The position numbers and the translations under genes were made by a program. From a virus, in the IMG/VR virus record IMGVR_UViG_3300028569_002832, positions 1-28,161 of that record: a stretch of DNA of 28,161 nt; one strand, given 5' to 3'. A model generated the notes under the pieces. That model was not told the DNA's origin. It did not search any database and was given only the letters and a program-made list of their open reading frames with translations. Position 1 is the first letter of the stretch, and every line of letters begins with the position of its first letter. Positions 6,862-14,044 of this stretch are shown here, piece by piece.

Positions 6862-7855
6862 CGCGACTCTTCCCCAGCAAACTGTCCGGTACCTGAACCA
6901 GGTGCTCGGAGGAGAAAGCGTGCGTGTAGCTTCCAATGGGAAGACCGCTCAACTGCCGTATTTTCTTCAGGACGGCTATGAGGTCTTGCCCGGCGAACTG
7001 CTGGGACAGCCAATCACACTGGCTTGTGTCAAAGGGCGTCAGCCGCTGGCTGCACAGCAACTAGACCAACATGCAAAGCGATTGCGGGAGTTGTTGCACG
7101 CACCGGTCATCATCGCTTTGCCAGACGTGGCCCCCGGTGAGCGCAAGCAGCTGATTGCGCATGGTGTGGCCTTCGTGGTTCCGGACCGACAACTGTTCGC
7201 ACCGCAGATGGGGATGATCTTGACCGAGCGCTTTGGTGCTGAACCTCGTCGGGAGCAAGAACTGGCCAGCCCGGCCACGCAGGCCCTCTTGATCTGGTTT
7301 TTGAATCACCATCCGGTCACTGAAACCTGGCATCCGTTTGAAGAGGCAGCCGCTCTTGGTTATGCCGGTATGACAGCCACCCGGGCCATTCGAGAGTTGC
7401 TGCAATTCAAGCTGTTTGAGTTGGAGGTGCGAGGCCGGGCCAAACACCTCAAGCTCAATGGAACGCGCCGTGAACTTTGGGAAAAGGCCAAGCCCCACCT
7501 GCGCACTCCGGTCATCAAAACCAAGTGGACCTACGATCGTCGCATTCTTGAAGTGACGGGCGCACGTTGGGCTGGCGAGAGCGCATTGGCACGCCTGACC
7601 ATGATCAATGAGCCGCAACAGCCAGTGATTGCCATGACGGCTGAGGCAGGGCAGCGTGCCCTGCAGGCGGGCATCTTCTTTGAACCACGGCAAATTGCCG
7701 ATGGCATGGCCGTGCAGGTGTGGCGCTATGAGCCCGGCATGCAAGCGAAGGAAAAGACCGTGGATCCCTTGTCTTTGTGGCTCAGCCTGAGGGACAACCG
7801 TGATGACCGGATCCAGATGGCGCTCGATGAGATTGAGGAGAAGTTTCTGTGGTGA
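6854..7855 (+). CDS. Winged-helix (MarR/AbiEi-like) protein, probable antitoxin/autorepressor
   Basis: The N-terminal 130 residues form an alpha/beta region (LLHAPVIIALPDVAPGERKQLIAHGVAFVVPD). Residues about 140-205 look like a winged helix: ATQALLIWFLNHHPVT, EEAAALGYAGMTATRAIRELLQFKLFELEV, RGRAKHLKLNG. The gene overlaps the following nucleotidyltransferase gene, the antitoxin-then-toxin order of AbiE-type systems. Three starts are possible. ATG 6836 lies inside the predicted promoter. ATG 6854 lies about where transcription would begin and so may be leaderless. GTG 6920 follows a strong GGAGGAGA. I chose 6854 because codons from there already show G/C at third positions. The role is inferred from the operator and gene pairing; I cannot confirm membership of the AbiEi family from sequence alone. 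Confidence 0.75.
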   Translation: MLDATLPQQTVRYLNQVLGGESVRVASNGKTAQLPYFLQDGYEVLPGELLGQPITLACVKGRQPLAAQQLDQHAKRLRELLHAPVIIALPDVAPGERKQLIAHGVAFVVPDRQLFAPQMGMILTERFGAEPRREQELASPATQALLIWFLNHHPVTETWHPFEEAAALGYAGMTATRAIRELLQFKLFELEVRGRAKHLKLNGTRRELWEKAKPHLRTPVIKTKWTYDRRILEVTGARWAGESALARLTMINEPQQPVIAMTAEAGQRALQAGIFFEPRQIADGMAVQVWRYEPGMQAKEKTVDPLSLWLSLRDNRDDRIQMALDEIEEKFLW

Positions 7856-8589
7856 GAGGGTTGGCGATTTTTCAGGCGTGGTTCAAAGACTTCGAGAGCC
7901 AGTACGTCCTCATCGGCGGGACAGCAGCTTCGATCACCATGACCGAGGCGGGGCTGCCATTCAGGGGCACCAAGGATCTGGACATCGTTTTGCATGTAGA
8001 GGTTTTAACGCCTGCGTTTGGCCAGAAATTTTGGGAATTCGTGCAAGCCGGGGGCTACCAGCAAAAGGAGGGTGATCCTGCGCAAAAGCCCTGCCTGTAC
8101 AGGTTCCAAAAGCCCCAAGACGAAGACTTCCCGCACATGCTGGAGCTGTTCTCGCGTGTGCCAGACGGTTTGAGCTTTGTCCCACCTGGCCATCTCACGC
8201 CCATCCCGATGGATGAGCAGATTTCTAGCTTGTCAGCCATTTTGCTGAATGACGAGTATTACCGGTTCGTGCTCGCTGGCCGCAAGAGCAAGCACGGCAT
8301 GCCGTCCTGGGTGGGTGAAGATCGTCTGATTCCACTCAAGGCTGTGGCTTGGTTGGAAATGAACGAGCGAGTGCGTCAGGGTGAGGTGATTGACTCCAAA
8401 AAGATCAACAAGCACCTGACCGACATCATCCAGTTGTCAGCTCTGCTGCAGCCAGGTCAAGTGATTGATTTGCCCGAACAACTCAGTGCTGATTTGCGGA
8501 CTTTTGCCCAAGCAATCGTCACATTGAATCGCCCTGAACAGTTGCAAGCCATGGGTAGGATTGCGACGGCATACGCTTTCGATTTGTAA
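7849..8589 (+). CDS. AbiEii-like nucleotidyltransferase, probable toxin
   Basis: A 246-aa protein with the minimal nucleotidyltransferase signature: GGTAAS at residues 23-28, followed by RGTKDLDIVL with the metal-binding pair D43 and D45. The helical C-terminal half (LIPLKAVAWLEMNERV, DSKKINKHLTDIIQLSALL) matches the arrangement of AbiEii-type proteins, in which K/H-rich helices follow the fold. AbiEii/MenT relatives transfer nucleotides to RNA or other targets and arrest growth. Translation starts at GTG 7849 (or GTG 7852), overlapping the preceding stop, with GAGGAG at 7835-7840. The overlap implies coupled synthesis with the upstream winged-helix protein. Confidence 0.8.
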   Translation: MVRGLAIFQAWFKDFESQYVLIGGTAASITMTEAGLPFRGTKDLDIVLHVEVLTPAFGQKFWEFVQAGGYQQKEGDPAQKPCLYRFQKPQDEDFPHMLELFSRVPDGLSFVPPGHLTPIPMDEQISSLSAILLNDEYYRFVLAGRKSKHGMPSWVGEDRLIPLKAVAWLEMNERVRQGEVIDSKKINKHLTDIIQLSALLQPGQVIDLPEQLSADLRTFAQAIVTLNRPEQLQAMGRIATAYAFDL

Positions 8590-8890
8590 ATTCAAACGAC
8601 ACCTAATTTGGCCGTTTTATTGACATCAGAACGCCCCTGTCTCAGATGTCTTTCGGGGCTTACGTACACGTTGGGGCAATTTCTCGTCCATCAGAGTCAG
8701 GCCGATGGTGTCCTGAGAGGTGTCGAGTAACTGATCGAGCTTGCCAAGTTCACCGAACACCTGCATGGCTCTTGCGAAATTAACCAGGGCAGTTCCGGGG
8801 TGCCCTGCTTCCATGCGGCGCACGGTGTGGCTGGACGTGCCAATGCGTTCAGCCAGATCCTGCTGCGTCAGGTGCCTGCGGCGACGTGCA

Positions 8891-8896
8891 AGCGAG
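8891..8896. repeat. Target-site duplication, left copy (AGCGAG)
   Basis: AGCGAG directly abuts the TG end of the IS21-family element; the same hexamer follows the CA end at 11420-11425. Deleting one copy plus the IS restores the XRE reading frame, which confirms the call. Confidence 0.85.
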
Positions 8897-8945
8897 TGTT
8901 TGACGACAATTACCTTGGCCGGTTGACGACAACTATGTTGGCCGG
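8897..8945 (+). repeat. Left end of the IS: two tandem 23-bp terminal repeats
   Basis: After the TGT tip, two 23-base repeats follow back to back (8900-8922 and 8923-8945). Both begin TTGACGACAA and end TTGGCCGG, and they differ at few positions. Multiple end repeats are a known feature of IS21-family elements and bind the transposase. Confidence 0.85.
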
Positions 8946-9020
8946 TTAGAGGCCTGTTCCGGGCGGGTCCGGGAGGCGGGGCTACCGTTGAGCCTTCGAG
9001 ACAAATCGAAGGTAGGCGGC

Positions 9021-10514
9021 ATGCCCGGCAAGAGAATCACGGACCACCAAGTGCACAAGTACAAGCAACACCGCAACCAACTCAGCCAAGTGGCCTCCGC
9101 CGCCAAAGCTGGCATCAGCGAGCGCAGCGCCAGGCGCATCGAGCAAGCCCCAAGCCTGCCCTCCCAGCGCCCCAAACGAAACTGGCGCACCAGACAAGAT
9201 CCGTTGAATGCGGTTTGGGACAGCGAGATCGTGCCTTTGCTTCAAACCGACGTACATCTCAACGCCGTCACCTTGCTCGAAGAACTCCAACGCCGCCACC
9301 CAGACCAGTGGGACACCCGCGTGCTGCGCACCTTGCAGCGGCGCATGCGCCTGTGGCGTGCCCAGTTCGGTGCCGAGCGAGAGGTCTACTTTGCCCAAGA
9401 GCACCCGCCCGGGCGACAAGGCATCTCCGACTTCACCGTGGCCGATGCGCTGGATGTGGAGATTGCCGGTGCCCCGTTCAAGCACCGCCTGTACCAATTC
9501 GCGCTGGCCCACTCCGGCTGGCGGCACGTCACGGTCATTGACACCGGCGAGAGCTTCTTGGCGCTGTCCACCGGTTTGCAGGCGGCGCTTTGGGCCTTGG
9601 GCGGCTCGCCAGAAGAGCACCGCACCGACAGCCTCTCAGCCGCCTTCAATAACTTGGCTGAGCAAGAGGAGCTGACCCAGCGTTACAGCGATCTGTGCCT
9701 GCACTATGGTCTTCGCCCGACCCGCTGCAACCCCGGGCAATCCAACGAGAACGGCTCCATTGAGGCGCGCAACAACTCTTTGAAGAAAGCACTGGACCAG
9801 GCGCTGCGTCTGCGCGGCACCCGCAGCTTTGAGACGCGAGTCGATTACGAGGCCTTTGTGGATACCGTCGTGCAACGCATGAATGCGCGCGTGGTCAAAC
9901 TGCTGGCCGCTGAGCGGGCCGTGCTCAAGCCCTTGCCCGTGCGCCGCACAGCAGAGTTTGAAGAGATCCCAGCCCGGGTGAGCAAATTCGCCATCTTCAC
10001 TCTCAAAGGCGTGCTCTACAGCGTGCCCAGTCAACTCATTGGCCACCGGCTGATGGTGCGCCAATACGCCCAGCATGTGGAAGGCTGGCTCGGTGGGCAA
10101 TGCGTGGTCAGTTTGCCAAGGGCCAAGCCTGTAGAGGGCCAGCGCGTTGGCCGCAGCATTGATTACAGGCACTTGGTGGGCGCTTTGAAGCGCAAGCCCG
10201 GTGCGTTTGCCCGCTGGGTGCTGCGCGATGCGGCATTCCCCCGTGCGGTGTACCGCCAAACGTGGGAGCGGTTGTCGGCGCAAAGGCCCGAGCTCGAGGC
10301 CTGCAAAACCATGGTCGGCTTACTGGCGCTGGCCGCTGACGGGCACGAGGCGCAATTGGCCCAGGAACTGCAGCAGTTGATCGAGCTGGACCAGTTGCCA
10401 GACCTGAGCGCTTTGAGCCTGCTGCTGCAGCCACCCCGCGCGAATGTGCCGTCGGTGGTGGTCACGCTGCCCACGCTGGCCGGTTATGACGATTTGTTTG
10501 GGGTGGCAGCATGA
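9021..10514 (+). CDS. istA: IS21-family transposase IstA
   Basis: A 497-aa DDE transposase that cuts and joins the IS ends. The N-terminal helix-turn-helix (HKYKQHRNQLSQVASAAKAG, SERSARRIEQA) starts soon after the chosen ATG, which has AAGGTAGG upstream. The catalytic triad is visible as the Asp in QGISDFTVADAL, the Asp in HRTDSLSAAFN and the Glu in NENGSIEARN. The C-terminal part has the RVGRSIDYRHLVGAL pattern usual in IstA. An upstream start at 8988 is possible but less supported. The stop overlaps the istB start (ATGA), so the pair is translationally coupled. Confidence 0.95.
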   Translation: MPGKRITDHQVHKYKQHRNQLSQVASAAKAGISERSARRIEQAPSLPSQRPKRNWRTRQDPLNAVWDSEIVPLLQTDVHLNAVTLLEELQRRHPDQWDTRVLRTLQRRMRLWRAQFGAEREVYFAQEHPPGRQGISDFTVADALDVEIAGAPFKHRLYQFALAHSGWRHVTVIDTGESFLALSTGLQAALWALGGSPEEHRTDSLSAAFNNLAEQEELTQRYSDLCLHYGLRPTRCNPGQSNENGSIEARNNSLKKALDQALRLRGTRSFETRVDYEAFVDTVVQRMNARVVKLLAAERAVLKPLPVRRTAEFEEIPARVSKFAIFTLKGVLYSVPSQLIGHRLMVRQYAQHVEGWLGGQCVVSLPRAKPVEGQRVGRSIDYRHLVGALKRKPGAFARWVLRDAAFPRAVYRQTWERLSAQRPELEACKTMVGLLALAADGHEAQLAQELQQLIELDQLPDLSALSLLLQPPRANVPSVVVTLPTLAGYDDLFGVAA

Positions 10515-11344
10515 ACGAGGTGTCAATTACAAAGCCCAAAACGACAACTACGGCGACAACTACCTGGGCCACCACATCAGCTCGGCTGGGCCTGATGCTG
10601 ACCGACTTGAGGTTGCCAACGGTCAAGCGTTTGGCTGGGGATCTGTGCGCCCAATCCGACTTGGAAGGCTGGCCTGCACACCGCTTTTTGGAAGCGTTGC
10701 TGGAGCACGAGATCAACGAGAGGGAGCGCAGGCGCATAGACCGACATCGCCACGACTCGGGACTGGGGCCAGACAAGCGCCTGTCGAGCTTTGACTTTGC
10801 GGCTGTGCCCAGCGTGTCCAAGGCGCAGGTGATGGCATTGAGCGAAGGGACAGAGTGGCTTGACCGGGGTGCGAATGTCTTGTTGTTCGGCCCGCCCGGG
10901 GTGGGCAAGAGCCACTTGGTCAGTGCTTTGGGCCATGCCTTGATTGACGCAGGCAAGCGGGTGTTGTTCACACGCTGCTCGGATCTGGTGCAACGCTTGC
11001 AGGCGGCCAGGCGTGATCTACGGCTGCCGCAGGAGTTGGCCAAGCTGGACAGGTTTGATTTGTTGATTCTGGACGACTTGAGCTACGTGCGCCGTGACCA
11101 AGCCGAAACATCGGTGTTGTTTGAATTGATCTCTGAGCGGTATGAACGCAAGAGCTTGGCCATCACGGCCAACACGCCGTTCTCGCAGTGGGGAGAGGTG
11201 TTTGTAGATCCGGCCATGACGATAGCGGCAGTGGACCGCTTGGTGCATCACTCCACGATATTGGAGATGAATGTGGAGAGTTACCGCAGGCGCTCGGCGC
11301 AGGCCATGGCCACACCGGTGAGAAAGGTCAGCTCAAAAAAGTAA
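10511..11344 (+). CDS. istB: IS21-family transposition helper ATPase IstB
   Basis: A 277-aa AAA+ ATPase of the DnaC/IstB group that works with IstA in target selection and transposition. The Walker A motif GPPGVGKSH and Walker B segment LLILDDLSYV are present, followed by FELISERYERKSLAITANTPFSQW and a conserved C-terminal HHSTILEMNVESYRRR. The first 30 residues are T-rich and less conserved; the start ATG overlaps the istA stop. Confidence 0.95.
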   Translation: MNEVSITKPKTTTTATTTWATTSARLGLMLTDLRLPTVKRLAGDLCAQSDLEGWPAHRFLEALLEHEINERERRRIDRHRHDSGLGPDKRLSSFDFAAVPSVSKAQVMALSEGTEWLDRGANVLLFGPPGVGKSHLVSALGHALIDAGKRVLFTRCSDLVQRLQAARRDLRLPQELAKLDRFDLLILDDLSYVRRDQAETSVLFELISERYERKSLAITANTPFSQWGEVFVDPAMTIAAVDRLVHHSTILEMNVESYRRRSAQAMATPVRKVSSKK

Positions 11345-11370
11345 CCCGATCAGTTTATTCCCCGCTTCCA

Positions 11371-11419
11371 CCGGCCAGGATAGTTGTCGCCGAGCGGTCA
11401 GGATAGTTGACGTCAACCA
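11371..11419 (-). repeat. Right end of the IS: two tandem 23-bp terminal repeats, inverted
   Basis: Repeats at 11371-11393 and 11394-11416, read on the - strand, match the left-end repeats (TTGACGTCAACTATCC and GCGACAACTATCCTGGCCGG cores), followed by the CCA tip. They form the inverted partner of 8897-8945. Confidence 0.83.
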
Positions 11420-11425
11420 AGCGAG
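11420..11425. repeat. Target-site duplication, right copy (AGCGAG)
   Basis: Second copy of the hexamer found at 8891-8896, directly after the CA tip of the IS. Confidence 0.85.
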
Positions 11426-11585
11426 ATCGCCTGTCCAAGGCGATTGAGGCTGCGCACGACGGGCAAAGGCGCAGGGGATGAGGTTTTCATATAAGCGGTG
11501 CTTTAAAGCTGCTTATGCAGCATAGTAGTGCATATATTAGCGATTAATTTCATTTTCCTGGTGTGAGGGAGTCCAGGCTGGGATT

Positions 11586-11641
11586 AAAGAACTGGAGATA
11601 TCGCCAAAGTTCTTTATTCAGTTCATTAACAGTTCTTTATT
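11586..11641 (+). promoter_or_regulatory. Putative operator upstream of the phage early operon
   Basis: Three copies of one half-site occur in the 200-base gap before the AlpA-like gene: AAAGAACT at 11586-11593, its complement AGTTCTTT at 11608-11615, and AGTTCTTTATT again at 11631-11641 (the second copy is also followed by ATT). The first two form an inverted repeat with a 14-base centre. The arrangement suits a repressor site controlling rightward early transcription. Left of it, 11491-11580 holds the leftward XRE promoter region, including the palindrome GCTTTAAAGC at 11500-11509 and a small stem GCTGC/GCAGC at 11508-11521. Confidence 0.5.
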
Positions 11642-11690
11642 GATTTCCTGAAATAGCAGCGTTGTCCCTCAACTCTTGAAAGGAGTCACC

Positions 11691-11975
11691 ATGCTGCTAG
11701 CAACAACAGCACCCACGGCACCAGCCCGCAAGGGCGCATATGCCGTTTTGCCACCCACCCCTGAAACATTTAACCTGAGCGAGACGGACCTGGCTTGGCG
11801 CTGGGGCATGAATCCCAAGACGCTGCAGCGCTGGCGTATGGAGGGGCGAGGTCCGAGCTACCTGAAACTGGGAAAGCGGGTGAACTATCCGCTCAATGCC
11901 GTGATCGCCTTTGAAATGTGTGTTCAGCACGTCTCCACGTCGCAGCGTGCAGTCACTGGAGGCAGTGGCGTATGA
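11691..11975 (+). CDS. AlpA/excisionase-like helix-turn-helix protein
   Basis: A 94-aa protein with a MerR-type (HTH_17-like) DNA-binding domain: NLSETDLAWRWGMNPKTLQR, WRMEGRGPSYLKLGKRVNYP, LNAVIAFE. Proteins of this size and pattern act as phage excisionases or early regulators. The ATG at 11691 has AGGAG at 11681-11685; an earlier in-frame start at 11676 lies before that site and is rejected. Its stop overlaps the next start (ATGA), so it leads a coupled early operon downstream of the putative operator. Confidence 0.8.
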   Translation: MLLATTAPTAPARKGAYAVLPPTPETFNLSETDLAWRWGMNPKTLQRWRMEGRGPSYLKLGKRVNYPLNAVIAFEMCVQHVSTSQRAVTGGSGV

Positions 11976-12457
11976 ATCATCTTCAACTGCAACAGGCGGC
12001 GTTGCCCGACCTCTCCGAAAGCCAGATCAGCCGTCTGCCCAAAGACCAGCTGGCCCATTTCAGCAACGCAGTGCAGCAGCTACAGGACTGGACGCAGCAG
12101 ATGCGTGGCCGCATCAACCGGGCCATGGAAATCCGCTATGCCGACCAGATCCGTCACGCCGAAAGCCTGGGCCAGGAGGAGGCAACCAAGTTCCGCATTG
12201 ACGATGGCGACTTGCAGATCGATGTCTCAAGCCCCAAAGAAATTGTCTGGGACCAGCAGCACCTGTCCCAGATCGCTGAGCGGATGGTGGTGGCCGGTGA
12301 CCGTGTCCAGGACTTCATGCAAGTCCAGTTCTCTGTGGCCGAGCAGGACTATGCCCGCTGGCACCCGTTGCTGCGTGCGGCTTTTCAGCCAGCCCGCAAG
12401 GAACTGATTACCGAGCCCACTTTCCAGATCCGCTGGGTGGGTGAAGTCCAGCTTTGA
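11972..12457 (+). CDS. Phage early protein of unknown function, 161 aa
   Basis: No family recognised. The start at 11972 is fixed by the ATGA overlap with the preceding gene. The N-terminal half is helical and Gln-rich (LPKDQLAHFSNAVQQLQDWTQ, then MRGRINRAMEIRYADQIRHA), suggesting a coiled coil. The C-terminal half has short strands (KFRIDDGDLQIDVSSPKEIVW) and ends FQIRWVGEVQL. Its position just before the putative ssDNA-binding protein suggests a role in phage replication or recombination, but nothing in the sequence proves it. Confidence 0.75.
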   Translation: MNHLQLQQAALPDLSESQISRLPKDQLAHFSNAVQQLQDWTQQMRGRINRAMEIRYADQIRHAESLGQEEATKFRIDDGDLQIDVSSPKEIVWDQQHLSQIAERMVVAGDRVQDFMQVQFSVAEQDYARWHPLLRAAFQPARKELITEPTFQIRWVGEVQL

Positions 12458-12510
12458 GCTCGATTCCACCGCAGCGCATGTCACAACTTTAATCCACAGG
12501 AATTTCAAGA

Positions 12511-13236
12511 ATGAACCACGATACCTACGATCAGGCCGCAAGTTATGGCCACCCCGCAACCCACGATGCACTGGCCGCCTGGTGTGATTTCAATGATGCC
12601 GAAGCCCAGCAAGGCGAATTCAACCTGATCCCCAAAGGCACCCAGGCCCTGGTGCGCATGGCCATCAAACCCGGTGGCCATGACGACGCCAGCAAGGGCT
12701 GGACGGGTGGCTACGCCACAGCCTCGGACGAAACCGGCGCAGTGTTCCTGTCTTGCGAATTCGTGCTGCTCACAGGCCCGTTTGCCAAACGCAAGATCTG
12801 GAGCAACGTCGGCCTGCACTCCAACAAAGGGCCGACCTGGGCGCAGATGGGGCGCAGCTTCATCAAGGCGGTGCTCAACAGTTCGCGCAACATCCATCCG
12901 GATGACAACTCACCCGAGGCGCAGCGTGCCCGCCAGATCCGCAGCTTTGGGGAGCTTGACGGTGCTGAATTCGCCGCCCGCATTGGCATCGAAAAAGACG
13001 GCAGGGATGAGCATCGCAACACCATCCGATTGGTGATCGAGCCTGACCATCAGGACTATGCAGAGCTGATTCAATCCAGGAATCCGCGCGAAGGTGGCTC
13101 GGGTGGTGGCCATGGCTCGGGTGGGGCGCCAGCGGCAGCAGCGCCCATGACCGGGGCACCTGTCGTGTCAACCAACCAGTCCGGCTACGCACCGCGTGTG
13201 AGCGGTGTGCAAGGCCGTCCGGCATGGGCTCAGTGA
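12511..13236 (+). CDS. Putative phage ssDNA-binding protein (DUF669-like)
   Basis: A 241-aa protein whose layout resembles phage DUF669-type single-strand binding proteins: FNLIPKGTQALVRMAIKPGG, then VFLSCEFVLLTGPFAKRKIWSNVGL, a helical part (AQMGRSFIKAVLNSS) and the strand pair LDGAEFAARIGIEKDG. The last 60 residues are a disordered Gly/Ala/Pro-rich tail ending GRPAWAQ, as expected for ssDNA-binding proteins that recruit partners. AGGA at 12497 precedes the ATG. The assignment rests on fold-level similarity, so it is moderate. It would coat ssDNA for the primase/helicase encoded downstream. Confidence 0.65.
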   Translation: MNHDTYDQAASYGHPATHDALAAWCDFNDAEAQQGEFNLIPKGTQALVRMAIKPGGHDDASKGWTGGYATASDETGAVFLSCEFVLLTGPFAKRKIWSNVGLHSNKGPTWAQMGRSFIKAVLNSSRNIHPDDNSPEAQRARQIRSFGELDGAEFAARIGIEKDGRDEHRNTIRLVIEPDHQDYAELIQSRNPREGGSGGGHGSGGAPAAAAPMTGAPVVSTNQSGYAPRVSGVQGRPAWAQ

Positions 13237-13248
13237 TGGCAGGGCCGC

Positions 13249-13677
13249 ATGAAATGCTGGGTGTGTTGCCGTCAGGCCAGAGGGTATGGCCATGTCGACC
13301 TTCGCTTCAAGGTTGGCCATCGCCGTCGGTATCCGATCGACTGGGTGTTTTGTTCTCAGCGTTGCCAGGCATGTTTTCACCGGCTCTACGTGGCAGGCGT
13401 CCGAGCCATCGAGCGCGATGGCCGGTTGCCTACGGAGAACGGTGTGATTGATCCCAGCGATGTTGAACTGGCCGCCATGCAGCAATGCCTCAAGCCACTG
13501 GGAGAGGCCGCCAGTGCGATCGGGATCGATCGACCGCTTGGCAGCTACACCGAGCACGAAGCCCTCAGGCTGATTAACGCCGTAGTCACAACTTATGTTG
13601 AGGCCATGGTCCAAGAACACGAACGCAGCAAGTTTGCGAGCGTTCGCATGCATCTGGATGCGCAGCCTTCACGCTGA
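13249..13677 (+). CDS. Zinc-binding DUF6511-like phage protein
   Basis: A 142-aa protein beginning with a treble-clef-like cysteine pattern: CWVC near the N-terminus (residues 3-6), then FCSQRCQACF around residues 34-43. The rest is helical (EALRLINAVVTTYVEAMVQEHERSKFASV). This is the shape of the DUF6511 proteins found in phage replication modules, whose function is unknown; zinc binding is inferred. The ATG at 13249 is the only start after an in-frame stop at 13234-13236, with AGGG at 13241. Confidence 0.7.
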   Translation: MKCWVCCRQARGYGHVDLRFKVGHRRRYPIDWVFCSQRCQACFHRLYVAGVRAIERDGRLPTENGVIDPSDVELAAMQQCLKPLGEAASAIGIDRPLGSYTEHEALRLINAVVTTYVEAMVQEHERSKFASVRMHLDAQPSR

Positions 13678-13747
13678 GCTCTTTCTAAATCCAATTTTTC
13701 AACCAATGAATGCGGGTGGTTAACGCCGCCTGCAGGGATGACTTTTC

Positions 13748-14044
13748 ATGAAAACGATCAAACACGAAAATTCCCTCGACATGATGTCAAGGCCGCAGCT
13801 CCTGGAAGCACTCCATGAGCGGCTCTTTACCGCAGAGCAAGTCGCGGTGGCTTTGAACCTGCCGCTGCACTACTTTAGCGACCGCCGCAAACGTACTGCC
13901 CTAGGGATTCCCTTTTACTGCATCAACCGCATGGTGCGCTATCGGATTCGAGAGGTGCACAAGTGGCAGCTCGAGTACAAGGCGAAGCAGGCTGCTCACG
14001 GACAGGTGCTGGGGGCAACCCAGGTGGGAGGTCGTCATGCTTGA
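13748..14044 (+). CDS. Small helix-turn-helix phage protein
   Basis: A 98-aa protein with an HTH-like segment, ERLFTAEQVAVALNLPLHYF, followed by SDRRKRTALGIPFYCINRMVRYRIREVHKW. The wing-like YCINRMVRYR part resembles excisionase/MerR-type domains that read a phage control or origin site. The tail is basic. It overlaps the primase start by 8 bases, so both are co-translated, which suggests a role in replication initiation or its control. Confidence 0.7.
   Translation: MKTIKHENSLDMMSRPQLLEALHERLFTAEQVAVALNLPLHYFSDRRKRTALGIPFYCINRMVRYRIREVHKWQLEYKAKQAAHGQVLGATQVGGRHA

Larger units (their letters stand above)
8897..11419 (+). mobile_element. Complete IS21-family insertion sequence (2523 bp)
   Basis: The element begins TGTTTGACG and ends with the complement of TGGTTGACG, giving the TG...CA termini of IS21-family elements. 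It carries istA and istB in an overlapping pair and is flanked by a 6-bp duplication (AGCGAG). Both transposition genes look intact, with catalytic and ATP-binding motifs present, so it may be a recent and still active insertion. Confidence 0.93.
8626..11490 (-). pseudogene. XRE-family (HipB-like) regulator split by the IS21-family element
   Basis: The C-terminal fragment lies at 8626-8896 and the N-terminal fragment at 11420-11490. Removing the IS and one AGCGAG duplication restores an uninterrupted 111-aa reading frame starting at ATG 11490 (MKTSSPAPLPVVRSLNRLG). It continues through a complete helix-turn-helix: GQAISLARRRRHLTQQDLAE, RIGTSSHTVRRMEAG. It ends in KPRKTSETGAF. The domain order resembles HipB-type antitoxins, but no HipA kinase gene follows: the next gene is the convergent nucleotidyltransferase. 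Its position, divergent from the phage early operon at 11691, would also suit a prophage repressor. The insertion falls between the start and the DNA-binding helices, so no functional protein is expected. Confidence 0.85.
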
